A stretch of DNA of 64,000 nt from Cupriavidus sp. AU9028 (GTDB lineage Bacteria; Pseudomonadota; Gammaproteobacteria; Burkholderiales; Burkholderiaceae). The stretch covers positions 1 through 64,000 of the forward strand of contig NZ_JAIMCG010000012.1 in NCBI RefSeq assembly GCF_019795295.1, written 5' to 3'. This document shows, piece after piece, positions 54,737-63,979 of this stretch. Position 1 is the first letter of the stretch; every line of letters begins with the position of its first letter. The position numbers and the translations under genes were made by a program. A model generated the notes under the pieces. It ran no database searches and was not told the origin of the DNA. It worked only from the letters and a program-made list of their open reading frames with translations.

Positions 54737-57700
54737 TCACTCCGCCCCCGCCCCCCGGCTGCCCCACTCCTGCGCGCCCACTTCGTCCGCCGCGGCGGGC
54801 TGCGCAGCCCGCCCGGCCGCCTTCCCCGCCCACTTGCGCCGCAGCCAGGCCGCGAAGTCGTCCAGGTAGGTGTAGATCACCGGCACCACCACCAGCGTCA
54901 GTACCGACGAGGTGATGATGCCCCCGATCACCGTCTGTCCCATCGGCGCGCGCTGCTCCGCGCCCTCGCCGAGGCTGAAGGCCAGCGGCACCATGCCGAA
55001 GATCATCGCCAGCGTGGTCATCAGGATCGGCCGCAGCCGCACCCGGGCCGCCTCGACCAGCGCCGCCTCGCGCGCCATCGGCGCCTTGCCGTGCGCGCCG
55101 CGCCGGGCCTGGTTGGCGAAGTCCACCAGCAGGATCGCGTTCTTGGTCACAAGCCCCATCAGCATGATGAAGCCGATGATCGAGAACATGTTCAGCGTCG
55201 AGCCGAACAGCAGCAGGGCCGCGAACACGCCGATCAGGGTCAGCGGCAGCGAGGTCATGATCGCGACGGGCTGGAAGAAGCTGGCGAACTGCGAGGCCAG
55301 GATCATGTAGATGAAGATCACGGCCAGCGCCAGCGCCGACACCGCATAGCCGAACGACTCGTTCATCGACTTGGTCGAGCCGCCGAAGCGGTAGTGGTAG
55401 CCGGCCGGCCATGTCATGCCATCGAGCGCCCGCATGATGTCGCGCGCCACCTCGCCCTGCGAGCGGCCCGACGTGTTGGCGGTCAGCTCGACCTCGCGGT
55501 TCAGGTCGCGCCGGCTGATCTGGTTCGCGCCGGTGGTCGGCACCAGTTCCGCGATCTGCCGCAGCGGCACCATCTTCGGCGAGCCGTCGGCGTTGGTCTG
55601 CGTGCTGGCGATCATCAGCCCGTTCAGGTCGGCCATGCCGGTGCGCGCATCCTTGGGCAGGCGCACGCGCACGTCGTAATTCTCGTCGTCGGGCGCGCGC
55701 CAGCTGCTGATCGCGTCGCCAGCCAGCAACGGCCGCAGCGCATTGCCGATCTGCACGATGCCCACGCCCAGGTCCGAGGCCAGTTCGCGGCGGATCCGCA
55801 CTTCGACGGTGGGGCGATCGTCCTTCATGCTGGTATCCAGGTCGACCAGCCCGGGAATCGCCCGCATCCGGCGCGCGGCTTCTTCGGAGAGCCGCTTGAG
55901 TTCGCCCAGGTCGTCGCCCTGCACCGACACCTGGATGGCCTTCTGCCCGCCCGCGCCGTCGGGCATGCCGACCATCGTCAGGGTAATGCCGGCAATGCGC
56001 GCGACGCGCTCGCGGATCAGCGGATTGAGCTGCGCCGTGGTGCGCTCGCGCTCGCGCCGATCCACCAGCCGCACCGACACCAGCGCGTTGTTGCGGCCCG
56101 AGGTATTGCCCGCGTTGATCGTCGCGTAGGTGTACGCGACCTCGGGGAATTCCTTCAGCGCTGCCTCCACCTGGCGCACCTTCGACTCGGTCACTTCCAG
56201 CGCGGTGCCCACCGGCGTATGGAAGCCGACCTGCGTCTCGCCCAGGTCTGCATTCGGCACGAACTCCGTGCCGATCAGCGGCACCAGCGCAAAGCTGCCG
56301 AAGAAGGTCGCCACGGCGATGATGGCCGTCGCCAGACGGTGCTTCAGCGCCCAGCCCAGCATCGAGCCGTAGCCGTGGCCCAGCGCATCCATTCGCGCGG
56401 AGAACCAGTCCAGCAGCCGCCCCACGGTGCGTCCGTACCAGCTGCGCTTGTTGCCCGTGCCGTGCAGGTCCGGGTCGTGCCAGACCGACGAGAGCATCGG
56501 GTCCAGCGTGAAGGACACGAACATCGAGATCAGCACCGCGGCCACCACGGTCACGCCGAACTGATGGAAGAAGCGGCCGATGATGCCGCCCATGAAGCCG
56601 ACGGGCAGGAACACCGCGACGATCGAGAAGGTGGTGGCGAGCACCGCCAGCCCGATCTCCTCGGTGCCATCCAGCGCGGCACGGCGGTGATCCTTGCCCA
56701 TCAGGTTGTGGCGCACGATGTTCTCGCGCACCACGATGGCATCGTCGATCAGCAGGCCGACGCACAACGACAGCGCCATCAGCGTGATCATGTTCAGTGT
56801 GAAGCCGAACAGGTACATCACGCCGAAGGTGCCGATCAGCGCGATCGGCAGCGTGAGGCCGGTGATCACCGTGCTGCGCCAGGAGCCGAGGAACAGGAAG
56901 ACGATCGCCACGGTAAGGAAGGCGCCTTCCAGCAGGGTCGAGCGCACCTCGTCCACGCTGCGCCGGATGCCGCGCGCGTTGTCGTTGATGACGGTCAGCT
57001 GCACGCCGTCGGGCACCAGCTTGCGCACCTCGTCGGTCATGCGCACCAGCCCGTCGACGGTATCGACGGTGTTCTGGCCCTGTTCCTTGACCACCGACAG
57101 GAACAGCGCGCGCTCGCCATTGAGCAGCGCCAGGCTCTCCTGCTCCTGCTCGCCGTCCAGCACCTCGGCGACCTGGTCCAGCGTGACTGGCTGGCCGCCG
57201 CGGCGCGCCACGATGATCTGGCGGAACGCCGCGGCATCGCGCACCCGGCCCTTGATCTGCACCACCGTATCGGTGGCGGTGGAGCGCAGCTCGCCCGCCG
57301 GCAGTTCCTGGTTCTCGGCGCGGATTGCGTCCATCACCTGCTGCACGCCGATGCCCAGCGCCTCCAGTTGCGCGGGTCGGATGCGCACTTCGATCTCGCG
57401 CTTGGTGCCGCCGACGATGGTGATGGCACCCACGCCGCGCACCGTCTCCAGCCGCTTGCGCACGATCTGGTCCGCGATGGTGGTCAGTTCGCGCTGGCTG
57501 CGCGCCGAACCCGGTGCGTTGGATACCGACAGGTGGAAGATCGGCGCCTCGGAGGGGTCGTAGCGCAGCACACGCGGCTCTTCGACCTCGTCGCGAAACT
57601 GCGGCCGGATCAGCGCGATCTTGTCGCGCACGTCCTGCGCGGCGCGGCCCACGTCGACCGTCAGGTCGAACTGCACCACCACCACCGAGGAGCCCTGGTA

Positions 57701-57952
57701 CGAGTGCGAGAAGATCTCGTCGATGCCCGAGATCGTATTGACGATCTCCTCGACCTTGCGCGTGACGTCGGACTCGACCGATTCCGGCGGGGCGCCGGGA
57801 TACTCGGTCTGCACCACCACGATGGGAAAGGTGATGTCGGGGAACTGGTCCACCGACAGCCGGTTGTACGAGAACAGCCCGATGACGACGAAGGCCATCA
57901 TCATCATGGTGGCCAGCACCGGGTTGTGGATCGACAGTCGGGTGAACCACAT
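54737..57952 (-). CDS. RND-family efflux pump, inner-membrane component
   Basis: This proton-driven exporter has 1071 residues, normal for AcrB/MdtB-type pumps. The N-terminus [19 protein letters not shown] gives the first membrane segment. [18 protein letters not shown] holds the Asp pair of the proton relay, and two large periplasmic loops and twelve membrane segments are evident. ATG 57952 was chosen because the upstream frame is non-homologous. It lies 16 bp after the membrane-fusion-protein gene. Sequence style is closer to multidrug pumps than to heavy-metal pumps, but the substrate is unknown. Its 3' end is 30 bp from the REP array. Confidence 0.95.
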   Translation of the reverse strand: MWFTRLSIHNPVLATMMMMAFVVIGLFSYNRLSVDQFPDITFPIVVVQTEYPGAPPESVESDVTRKVEEIVNTISGIDEIFSHSYQGSSVVVVQFDLTVDVGRAAQDVRDKIALIRPQFRDEVEEPRVLRYDPSEAPIFHLSVSNAPGSARSQRELTTIADQIVRKRLETVRGVGAITIVGGTKREIEVRIRPAQLEALGIGVQQVMDAIRAENQELPAGELRSTATDTVVQIKGRVRDAAAFRQIIVARRGGQPVTLDQVAEVLDGEQEQESLALLNGERALFLSVVKEQGQNTVDTVDGLVRMTDEVRKLVPDGVQLTVINDNARGIRRSVDEVRSTLLEGAFLTVAIVFLFLGSWRSTVITGLTLPIALIGTFGVMYLFGFTLNMITLMALSLCVGLLIDDAIVVRENIVRHNLMGKDHRRAALDGTEEIGLAVLATTFSIVAVFLPVGFMGGIIGRFFHQFGVTVVAAVLISMFVSFTLDPMLSSVWHDPDLHGTGNKRSWYGRTVGRLLDWFSARMDALGHGYGSMLGWALKHRLATAIIAVATFFGSFALVPLIGTEFVPNADLGETQVGFHTPVGTALEVTESKVRQVEAALKEFPEVAYTYATINAGNTSGRNNALVSVRLVDRRERERTTAQLNPLIRERVARIAGITLTMVGMPDGAGGQKAIQVSVQGDDLGELKRLSEEAARRMRAIPGLVDLDTSMKDDRPTVEVRIRRELASDLGVGIVQIGNALRPLLAGDAISSWRAPDDENYDVRVRLPKDARTGMADLNGLMIASTQTNADGSPKMVPLRQIAELVPTTGANQISRRDLNREVELTANTSGRSQGEVARDIMRALDGMTWPAGYHYRFGGSTKSMNESFGYAVSALALAVIFIYMILASQFASFFQPVAIMTSLPLTLIGVFAALLLFGSTLNMFSIIGFIMLMGLVTKNAILLVDFANQARRGAHGKAPMAREAALVEAARVRLRPILMTTLAMIFGMVPLAFSLGEGAEQRAPMGQTVIGGIITSSVLTLVVVPVIYTYLDDFAAWLRRKWAGKAAGRAAQPAAADEVGAQEWGSRGAGAE

Positions 57953-57968
57953 GGCAGCCGCTCCTCGT

Positions 57969-59108
57969 TCAGGCCTTGACCAGCCGCACCTGGCTGCCCA
58001 CGCGCAAGGTGCCCAGGTTGGTTCGCACCACCTGCGCGCCGGCCGGCAGGCCACCGGCGATCTCGACCCAGCCCGCCGACTCGTCGCGCACGCCGACGGT
58101 GACTTCGCGCTGCTTCAGCACGCCATCCTCGATGCTGTAGACGAAGGCGCGCTCGCCTTCGTAGCGCACCGCCGTGACAGGGACCGCCAGCGCGCCGTTG
58201 CGTTGGCCCAGCACCAGCCCGCCGCGGGCGAACATGCCGGCGCGCAGCCGCCCCTCGGGGTTGTCGATGCGGACATAGACCATGATGCTGCGCGTACCCT
58301 CGGTCACCGCCGGGTTGATGCGCACCAGCTTGCCCTCGAACTGCCCGGCGCCCTCGACTTCCAGCTGCACAGACTGGCCAATCGTCACGCGGCCGACATC
58401 GCCCATCGGCACCGGCGCCTCCAGTTCGAGCGTGCGCAGATCGACCACCTGCAGCAGCGGCGAGTCCGGCGACACCTTCTCGCCGGGCTGGACCGAGCGC
58501 ACCGCCACCATGCCGTCCAGCGGCGACTTCACCACCGTATCGGCGAGCGACTTGCGCACGACCGCGAGGCCGGCTTCCGCGGCGTCCAGGTTGGCCTTGG
58601 CCACGTCCAGCTCCGACTGGAACTTGTCGAAGGCGGTGCCGGAGATGAAGCCGCGTTCCACCAGGCTGCGGTTGCGCTCGAACGTCTGCCGCGCGTTCTC
58701 GTACTGGCCCCGTGCGGCCAGCATCTGCCCGCGGGCCTGCGCCGCGCGGGCTTCGTATTCCGTCGCCTCGATGCGGACCACCACCTGGCCCGCGCGCACC
58801 GCCTCGCCCTCGCGCACCAGCACCTCGCGCACCTCGCCGGCCACCTTGGCGCCAATGGCGGCCTGGTTCAGCGCGCGCAGGCCGCCGGAGAGCGGCAGCA
58901 GCACCTGCAGATCGCGCGGCGCCGCGGCGACGACTTCGGATTGCAGCAGTTCGATCAGCGTGGCTTGCGCCGGCTGGTTTGCCGCGCTCGCGGCGGAAGC
59001 GCTCGCGGGTTGCTTCGCGCCGCCGCCGCGCACGGCCAGCATCGCGCCGGCCAGCACCAGCAGCGCCAGCAAGGAGAGGAAAAGGGTACGCTTGCGCGGA
59101 ATCTTCAT
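57969..59108 (-). CDS. RND efflux membrane fusion protein
   Basis: The 379-residue periplasmic adaptor has an N-terminal hydrophobic segment (about 9-27). The lipoyl-like region IGAKVAGEVREVLVREGEAV (about 85-104) is followed by a coiled-coil hairpin (about 115-185) and a beta-barrel part with VPVTAVRYEGERAFVYS. No lipobox Cys is seen, so it is probably anchored by its N-terminal helix. The start overlaps the TetR stop (ATGA), so regulator, adaptor and pump form one operon. A TolC-like channel at 51762 could complete the complex. Confidence 0.93.
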   Translation of the reverse strand: MKIPRKRTLFLSLLALLVLAGAMLAVRGGGAKQPASASAASAANQPAQATLIELLQSEVVAAAPRDLQVLLPLSGGLRALNQAAIGAKVAGEVREVLVREGEAVRAGQVVVRIEATEYEARAAQARGQMLAARGQYENARQTFERNRSLVERGFISGTAFDKFQSELDVAKANLDAAEAGLAVVRKSLADTVVKSPLDGMVAVRSVQPGEKVSPDSPLLQVVDLRTLELEAPVPMGDVGRVTIGQSVQLEVEGAGQFEGKLVRINPAVTEGTRSIMVYVRIDNPEGRLRAGMFARGGLVLGQRNGALAVPVTAVRYEGERAFVYSIEDGVLKQREVTVGVRDESAGWVEIAGGLPAGAQVVRTNLGTLRVGSQVRLVKA

Positions 59109-59977
59109 GATCGCGAAGGAGAGGCGGAAGGGGAGGCCGCAGCGGAGGCCGAAGCGGAGGCGCTTGTGGACTCGCAGCCGTCCGCGGATTGCTGCATCGA
59201 CTGCTGCTGCATCTCGTCGCGGATCTGCTCCCAGATCCATGGCCCGGACTGCGGCGGCAGCGGAACGTCGCGCGCGCCGCCGGTCGTCAGGCCGAACAGC
59301 AGCACCTGCAGCAGATTGTCCAGGAACGCTTCGGGGTCGATGTCGTCATAGGCAAAGGCGCCGAAAGCGCGCTGCCACAGCATCAGGAAGACCAGCGGCG
59401 CGCAGATCAGCGTGGTGGTCGGGTTGGCCGGCAGCGCACGGAACTCGCCGCGCGCCACGCCGCGCTGCAGCACGCGGGCAAACAGCTCGTCGCCGGGAAT
59501 CATCACCTCCTCGTTGTAGAAGCGGGCGATCTCCGGAAAATTGGCCGACTCGGCCATGATGAGCTTGGTCAGCCCCGCCACCGGCGTGGCACCGATCAAT
59601 CCCCACCATCCGCGCAGCAGTTCGCGCAGCAGCTCCGGGGTCGAGCCCTCGTAGCTGTCCACCAGATCGGTGCCGCGCTTGAGCGCCGGCACCAGGTTCT
59701 CGCGCACCACCGACTGGAACAGTTCCTTCTTGTTGGCGAAGTAGAGATAGACCGTGCCCTTGGATACCCCGGCGGCAGCGGCGACATCCTCCAGCCGCGT
59801 CGCGGCATAGCCGCGCTCGACGAACAGTTCCAGCGCCGCGGCCACCAGCTCCTGGGGCCGTGCCGACTTGCGGCGCGACCAGCGGCGCCCGGCGCTACCG
59901 TTGGCGGCGTCGCCGTCTTCGTGGGCGGGGGCGGAATCGTCGGCGATATCATGCCGACCAGCGGAGGAGGGACTCAC
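59105..59977 (-). CDS. TetR/AcrR-family transcriptional regulator of the efflux operon
   Basis: The HTH (LVAAALELFVERGYAATRLE, then VAAAAGVSKGTVYLYFANK) is diagnostic of TetR regulators. The rest is a ligand-binding helical domain, ending in a Ser/Ala-rich tail of about 27 residues. The 290-residue form starts at GTG 59977, but the start is uncertain: no ATG lies in frame before the HTH and no clear ribosome site was found. The longest frame begins at TTG 60229, which lies upstream of the predicted transcription start and is rejected. It overlaps the adaptor gene, and a palindrome at its own promoter implies autorepression. Confidence 0.85.
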   Translation of the reverse strand: MSPSSAGRHDIADDSAPAHEDGDAANGSAGRRWSRRKSARPQELVAAALELFVERGYAATRLEDVAAAAGVSKGTVYLYFANKKELFQSVVRENLVPALKRGTDLVDSYEGSTPELLRELLRGWWGLIGATPVAGLTKLIMAESANFPEIARFYNEEVMIPGDELFARVLQRGVARGEFRALPANPTTTLICAPLVFLMLWQRAFGAFAYDDIDPEAFLDNLLQVLLFGLTTGGARDVPLPPQSGPWIWEQIRDEMQQQSMQQSADGCESTSASASASAAASPSASPSRS

Positions 59978-60186
59978 GGCGGGCAAAGCGGGAACTCGGT
60001 TCGACAACGGCGGCCGGGGAACGGGTTGGGGGAAAGGGAAAAGCGGTCCGGGATCGGCCCGGACGCTCGCTGCGGACCGATCGAGGCACGCGGCGGGGGA
60101 ATGGCGAGCGCAGCGGATGCGATGCTGGTCTGCCGTCCGCGCCGGCGATTCCCCTTGGTCGGTAAAATCAGGCGGTAAAATAAATA

Positions 60187-60196
60187 ACCGATCGGT
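60187..60196. promoter_or_regulatory. Probable TetR operator palindrome
   Basis: ACCGATCGGT at 60187-60196 is a perfect 10-bp palindrome in the context AATAACCGATCGGTCAGTAA. This form is common in AcrR/TetR operators. It lies just downstream of the predicted -10, around the expected transcription start near 60194, so a bound repressor would block initiation. Confidence 0.7.
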
Positions 60197-60200
60197 CAGT

Positions 60201-60229
60201 AATGTAGTAGAGCGGCAAATACCGGTCAA
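60201..60229 (-). promoter_or_regulatory. Sigma-70-type promoter of the tetR-MFP-RND operon
   Basis: On the minus strand TTGACC (60229-60224) is followed after 17 bp by TACATT (60206-60201), a close match to a -35/-10 pair with ideal spacing. Transcription would begin near 60194, inside the operator palindrome, so TetR would be expected to repress its own operon. Confidence 0.7.
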
Positions 60230-60244
60230 GCCGGGGGCGATTCG

Positions 60245-60271
60245 ATATGGCAGGTGATTCTAATGCCATAT
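60245..60271. promoter_or_regulatory. 8-bp inverted repeat upstream of YkgJ and tetR
   Basis: ATATGGCA at 60245-60252 is the exact reverse complement of TGCCATAT at 60264-60271, with an 11-bp spacer. It is in the tetR-ykgJ intergenic region and could be an operator for a dimeric regulator; no regulator can be named. A third ATGCC occurs at 60274. Confidence 0.5.
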
Positions 60272-60382
60272 TTATGCCGATTTCGCGTCACGGTTGCGGT
60301 CACCTTCCTTTCAATGTGTAACTTCCCTTCGCGCCACTGCGCGCGGCACCGACACTGCGGCGTGCCGTGGTGAACCAAGCTG

Positions 60383-60661
60383 ATGCCCTGCCAATCTGAC
60401 GTAACTTGCCGCCCGGGGTGCGGCGCCTGCTGTATCGCGCCGTCGATCACCTCGCCGCTGCCCGGCATGCCCGAGGGCAAGCCCGCTGGCGTGCCGTGTG
60501 CGCAGCTGCTGCCCGATATGCGCTGTGCCGTGTTCGGACGGCCCGAGCGGCCGGCCTTCTGCGGCGGACTGCGGCCCTCGGCCGAGATGTGCGGCGGCTC
60601 GCGCGAAGCGGCGATCCACTGGCTGGCTCGGCTGGAGGCCGCTACCGCGCCGCAGGCCTGA
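60383..60661 (+). CDS. YkgJ family cysteine cluster protein
   Basis: This 92-residue Cys-rich protein has [17 protein letters not shown] with four Cys near the N-terminus, then [25 protein letters not shown] and a final MCGGSREAA. The pattern matches YkgJ-type Zn- or Fe-chelating proteins, which lack a firm function. The ATG at 60383 has no strong ribosome site. It is separated from the DUF1439 lipoprotein gene by 58 bp. Confidence 0.85.
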   Translation: MPCQSDVTCRPGCGACCIAPSITSPLPGMPEGKPAGVPCAQLLPDMRCAVFGRPERPAFCGGLRPSAEMCGGSREAAIHWLARLEAATAPQA

Positions 60662-60719
60662 CGACCGAACGGGGCGGGGCAATGCAGCAGATGGAATCAA
60701 ACCGGAGATCCGAATCACC

Positions 60720-61292
60720 ATGGCGACGATGAACCGTCGACGCTGGCTGGCCGCGTGCGGCAAGGCCACCGTCGCAGCCGCGCTGGCGGCCACGCTGGCC
60801 AGCTGCGGGCTGGTCGGCAACGAATACACCTTCTCGCAGAGCCAGCTGCAGGCGGCGCTCGAGCGCAAGTTTCCGTTCAGCCAGCGCTACATGCAGCTGT
60901 TCGACGTCCAGCTGACCAATCCGCAGCTGGTGCTCGATTCCCAGCGCAATCGCGTCAGCATCAGCTTCGACGCCCGGCTGGACAACCAGCTTTTCTTCAG
61001 CCAGCCGATGACCGGCCGCTTCGCGCTGGACAGCGGACTGCGCTATGACTCGCCGAGCCGCTCGCTGGTGCTGCAGGACCCGGAAGTGCGCCAGTTCGAT
61101 GTGGCGGGCATGCCGGCGCAGTTCTCGCGCCAGCTCAACGCGCTGGGCGGCATCCTTGCCGAACAGCTGCTGCAGGACTATCCGCTCTATACCTTCAAGC
61201 CCGACGAGCTGCGGCTCGGCGGCCGACAGGTCGAGCCCGGTACAATCACGGTCCTGCCGGACGGCATCAACGTCAAGATCAACCGGCCCTGA
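60720..61292 (+). CDS. DUF1439 lipoprotein (YceB-like)
   Basis: The predicted lipoprotein of 190 residues has a signal peptide ending in ATLASC with Cys29 as the lipidation site. The family region has [38 protein letters not shown] and a C-terminal [12 protein letters not shown]. This fits the DUF1439 / YceB group, of unknown role. ATG 60720 or 60729 may be the start. It is followed by a 163-bp gap before uppP. Confidence 0.85.
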   Translation: MATMNRRRWLAACGKATVAAALAATLASCGLVGNEYTFSQSQLQAALERKFPFSQRYMQLFDVQLTNPQLVLDSQRNRVSISFDARLDNQLFFSQPMTGRFALDSGLRYDSPSRSLVLQDPEVRQFDVAGMPAQFSRQLNALGGILAEQLLQDYPLYTFKPDELRLGGRQVEPGTITVLPDGINVKINRP

Positions 61293-61455
61293 TGGCCCCA
61301 GCGGCCCTGGCGGCGCCGGACTCCGGCGCGCGCGTCATTGGCCGAAGGCGCCGCGGCGCGCGTTGCCGCGCCAGCGCCGCGCCCGTCGTCTTTCCCGGCC
61401 GGCCGTGTTCCGGCCGTTGTTTCTTCCTGACCCCAACTCGCCATTCCTTCAACGC

Positions 61456-62337
61456 ATGGATATCGCCATTGCCTTCAAAGCCTTGATCCTCGGCATCGTC
61501 GAGGGGCTGACCGAATTTCTGCCGATCTCCAGCACCGGGCACCTGATCCTCGCCGGCGAACTGCTGGATTTCAACGACAACAAGGGCAAGGTGTTCGAGA
61601 TCGTCATCCAGTTCGGGGCGATCCTCGCAGTCTGCTGGGAGTTCCGCCGCCGCATCACCGATGTCGTCGGCGGCCTCGCCACCGAGCCGCGCGCGCAGCG
61701 CTTTGCGCTCAATGTCATCGTCGCCACCGCCCCCGCCATCGTGCTGGCGTTCCTGCTCGGCGGCTATATCAAGGCCCACCTGTTCAACCCGATCACCGTC
61801 GCCACCGCGTTCATCGTCGGCGGGCTGGTGATCCTGCTGGCCGAATGGAAGGAAAGCCGGCGCGGGCAGGTCTCGCATCCGCAGGGCAACGCCTTGCTGG
61901 AAGCGGCCAAGGCGGCCGCCCCGCGCATCGAATCGGTCGACGACATGACCTGGCGCGACGCGCTGAAGGTCGGCGTGGCGCAGTGTTTCGCGCTGGTGCC
62001 AGGCACCTCCCGCTCTGGCGCCACCATCATCGGCGGCATGCTGTTCGGCCTGTCGCGGCAGGTCGCCACCGAGTTCTCGTTCTTCCTGGCAATCCCGGTG
62101 ATCTTCGGCGCCAGCGTCTACGAGCTGTACAAGGCGCGCTCGGTGCTATCCGCCGACGACATCGGCGTGTTCGCGATCGGCTTCCTTTTCGCTTTCCTGT
62201 CGGCGTTCCTGTGCGTGCGCTGGCTGCTGCGTTTCGTCGCCACGCACGATTTCCGGCCGTTCGCCTGGTACCGGATCGTGTTCGGGGTGCTGGTGCTGGC
62301 CACCGCGCAGATGGGGCTGGTGGCCTGGCACGCGTAA
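61456..62337 (+). CDS. uppP: Undecaprenyl-diphosphatase (bacitracin-resistance type)
   Basis: UppP dephosphorylates undecaprenyl diphosphate, recycling the carrier used by the polysaccharide and peptidoglycan pathways. The 293-residue protein has about eight membrane segments, with [20 protein letters not shown] near 15-34 and [19 protein letters not shown] near 180-198, the two active-site blocks. The start at 61456 places the first block in the usual position. It belongs functionally with the glycan genes of this window but is not in their operon. Confidence 0.96.
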   Translation: MDIAIAFKALILGIVEGLTEFLPISSTGHLILAGELLDFNDNKGKVFEIVIQFGAILAVCWEFRRRITDVVGGLATEPRAQRFALNVIVATAPAIVLAFLLGGYIKAHLFNPITVATAFIVGGLVILLAEWKESRRGQVSHPQGNALLEAAKAAAPRIESVDDMTWRDALKVGVAQCFALVPGTSRSGATIIGGMLFGLSRQVATEFSFFLAIPVIFGASVYELYKARSVLSADDIGVFAIGFLFAFLSAFLCVRWLLRFVATHDFRPFAWYRIVFGVLVLATAQMGLVAWHA

Positions 62338-62360
62338 GGGGCGCTAGCGCGGGGCTGCTT

Positions 62361-62476
62361 GCCCTCTCCCCCGGCCCCTCTCCCGCAAGCGGGCGAGGGG
62401 AGCACACCGGCAGGGCGTCGATCGCCAATGGTTTGCTCCCCTCTCCCGCCCAGCGGGAGAGGGGCCGGGGGAGGGC
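62361..62476. repeat. REP-like palindromic pair
   Basis: A CCCTCTCCC...CCCCTCTCCCGC-AA-GCGGGCGAGGGG copy at 62361-62402 is followed by an inverted copy, CTCCCCTCTCCCGCCCAGCGGGAGAGGGG, at about 62436-62476. The two arms flank about 35 bp of unrelated sequence. The pair lies between uppP and trmB, which are convergent, so it could terminate both transcripts. It is the same family as at 128-170 and 54437-54707. Confidence 0.85.
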
Positions 62477-62500
62477 AGCCCTGGCAGCCCGGAAAGCCCG

Positions 62501-63295
62501 TCAGCCCCCCGCTCCCTCCCGCTTGCGAAACACCACATCCCACACCCCATGCCCGAGCCGCAGTCCGCGGCGCTCGAACTTGGTGACCGGGCGATAGTCC
62601 GGCCGCGGCGCAAAGCCGCCGTCCGCCGCGCTGCCCGTGTTGACCAGCGCCGGCTCGCCCGACAGCACCTCGACCATCTGGTGCGCATACTCTTCCCAGT
62701 CGGTGGCGCAATGGAAATAGCCGCCGGGTTTGAGCCGGCTCGCCAGCAGCTTGACCAGCGGCGGCTGCACCAGCCGGCGCTTGTTGTGGCGCTTCTTGTG
62801 CCAGGGGTCCGGGAAGAAGATATGGACGCCGTCCAGGCAGTCCTCGGTCAGCATGTGCGCGATGACCTCGACCGCATCGTGCTGCAGGATGCGGATATTG
62901 CCGATGTCGCGCTCGCCGATCAGCTTGAGCAGCGCGCCCACGCCCGGCTCGTGCACCTCGCAGCCCAGGAAGTTGTCGTGCGGGCGCAGCTGCGCGATAT
63001 GCGCGGTGGTCTCGCCCATGCCGAAGCCGATCTCGAGGATCGTCGGCGCCTCGCGGCCGAAGGCCGCCGCCAGGTCCAGCGGCTGCGGCGTGTAGGGCAG
63101 CACGAAGCGTGGTCCCAGTTCGTCGATCGCGCGCTGCTGCCCGGTGGAGGTGCGGCCGGCGCGGCGCACGAAGGAACGGATGCGGCGCGGATGGGCGACG
63201 TCGTCCGGCGCCGCGGAATTTTCGGAGGCGGGGGAATCGGCGGAAATGGCGGAATCCACCGGCGGGATCGGGGAGATCGGTTCGTCAGGAAGCAT
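62501..63295 (-). CDS. trmB: tRNA (guanine-N7-)-methyltransferase
   Basis: TrmB makes m7G at position 46 in tRNA variable loops. The 264-residue protein has a disordered N-terminus of about 50 residues, the SAM motif [31 protein letters not shown] and [18 protein letters not shown], which is diagnostic of TrmB. The start at 63295 (MLPDEPIS) was preferred over a frame start ten codons upstream. CCACCGGTGG at 63322-63331 lies just upstream and is a 10-bp palindrome. Confidence 0.95.
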   Translation of the reverse strand: MLPDEPISPIPPVDSAISADSPASENSAAPDDVAHPRRIRSFVRRAGRTSTGQQRAIDELGPRFVLPYTPQPLDLAAAFGREAPTILEIGFGMGETTAHIAQLRPHDNFLGCEVHEPGVGALLKLIGERDIGNIRILQHDAVEVIAHMLTEDCLDGVHIFFPDPWHKKRHNKRRLVQPPLVKLLASRLKPGGYFHCATDWEEYAHQMVEVLSGEPALVNTGSAADGGFAPRPDYRPVTKFERRGLRLGHGVWDVVFRKREGAGG

Positions 63296-63349
63296 GGCAA
63301 CAAAAAAGCCGCCGAGGCAGACCACCGGTGGGTGGTGGCTGGGCGGCTA

Positions 63350-63425
63350 ACGGATCGGCTAGCGGATCAGTATCGGATCCAATATCGAATATCGAATCGA
63401 GGATCGGATCGCGGATTGGATCGGG
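63350..63425. repeat. GATC/ATCG-rich tract upstream of trmB
   Basis: Six GATC sites and several ATCGGAT/ATCGAAT variants lie in about 75 bp between trmB and the AHSA1 gene, giving a loosely repetitive A/T-richer stretch in a GC-rich region. The surrounding gap of 237 bp holds no gene. A regulatory role (for example methylation-sensitive) is not shown. Confidence 0.6.
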
Positions 63426-63517
63426 CAGGCCGGATGGCTTGCCCGCCTGCGCAGCGAATTCTACCCCAATGGTGGCAGTTGCCCGTTGCAGGCGCCCGCC
63501 GCCGGCGAGCCATGGAA

Positions 63518-63534
63518 GAACCGCCTTGCGGTTC
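63518..63534 (-). terminator. Possible short terminator-like hairpin at the AHSA1 gene end
   Basis: GAACCGC (63518-63524) and GCGGTTC (63528-63534) form a 7-bp stem with a 3-nt loop, overlapping the stop of the minus-strand AHSA1 gene. In the mRNA, UUCC follows the stem, so the U-run is weak. Confidence 0.35.
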
Positions 63535-63979
63535 ACCCCGCGGGAATCTCCGGCTCGACCACCCTCGCCAGCAGCTCCAGCGACTGCTGCCAGCCCAGCC
63601 GGCATGCATCGGGCGGAATGGCATCCGGCAGCCCGGTCTGCTCGACGTGCAGTTCGGTGCCGCTCGAGACCGCCCGCAGCTCGAAGGTCGTCAGCATTTC
63701 CCCGGGAAGATTGGCATCGTCGAAGCGGTCCGTGACGACGATCCGTTCGTTGGGCACCAGTTCGCGATACTCGCCGCCGAAGCTGTGCGTCTGGCCGCCG
63801 GAGAAGTTGGTGAACGACATCCGGTAGCGGCCGCCCACGCGCGCGTCCAGCTCGTGGACGGTGGCCGTGAAGCCGTCCGGCGCGTTCCATTTGGCGATGG
63901 CGGCCGGGTCCAGCAGGGCGCGATAGACCCGCTCCGCGGGCGCGCGAAAAACCCGGACCAGGGTGAGGTTGTAGGGCAT
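63533..63979 (-). CDS. SRPBCC / AHSA1-type protein
   Basis: This small START-like hydrophobic-ligand-binding fold has 148 residues: LTLVRVFRAPAERVYRALLD at the N-terminus, AKWNAPDGFTATVHELDARV, and GTELHVEQTGLPDAIPPDAC near 107-126. The family is the activator-of-Hsp90 homology group, but most bacterial members have no known role. AAGGAGTTCCC before ATG 63979 is a good ribosome site. The other side of the gene lies outside the window. Confidence 0.88.
   Translation of the reverse strand: MPYNLTLVRVFRAPAERVYRALLDPAAIAKWNAPDGFTATVHELDARVGGRYRMSFTNFSGGQTHSFGGEYRELVPNERIVVTDRFDDANLPGEMLTTFELRAVSSGTELHVEQTGLPDAIPPDACRLGWQQSLELLARVVEPEIPAG

Larger units (their letters stand above)
59978..60382. 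other. Intergenic region between tetR and the YkgJ gene
   Basis: About 405 bp lie between the chosen TetR start and the YkgJ start. They hold the tetR leader (uncertain start), the operator palindrome at 60187-60196, the promoter at 60201-60229, and an inverted repeat at 60245-60271. The rest is ordinary GC-rich sequence with no gene seen. Confidence 0.6.

Noticed and set aside
54284-57979. Plus-strand open frame of 1231 codons across the RND genes
   Set aside because: It starts in the REP array and runs antisense to the RND pump, which carries clear motifs. The His/Gln/Arg-rich product has no recognisable fold.
60229-60230. TetR start at TTG 60229
   Set aside because: It lies inside the predicted -35 element and upstream of the expected transcription start, so it cannot be the start if that promoter is real.
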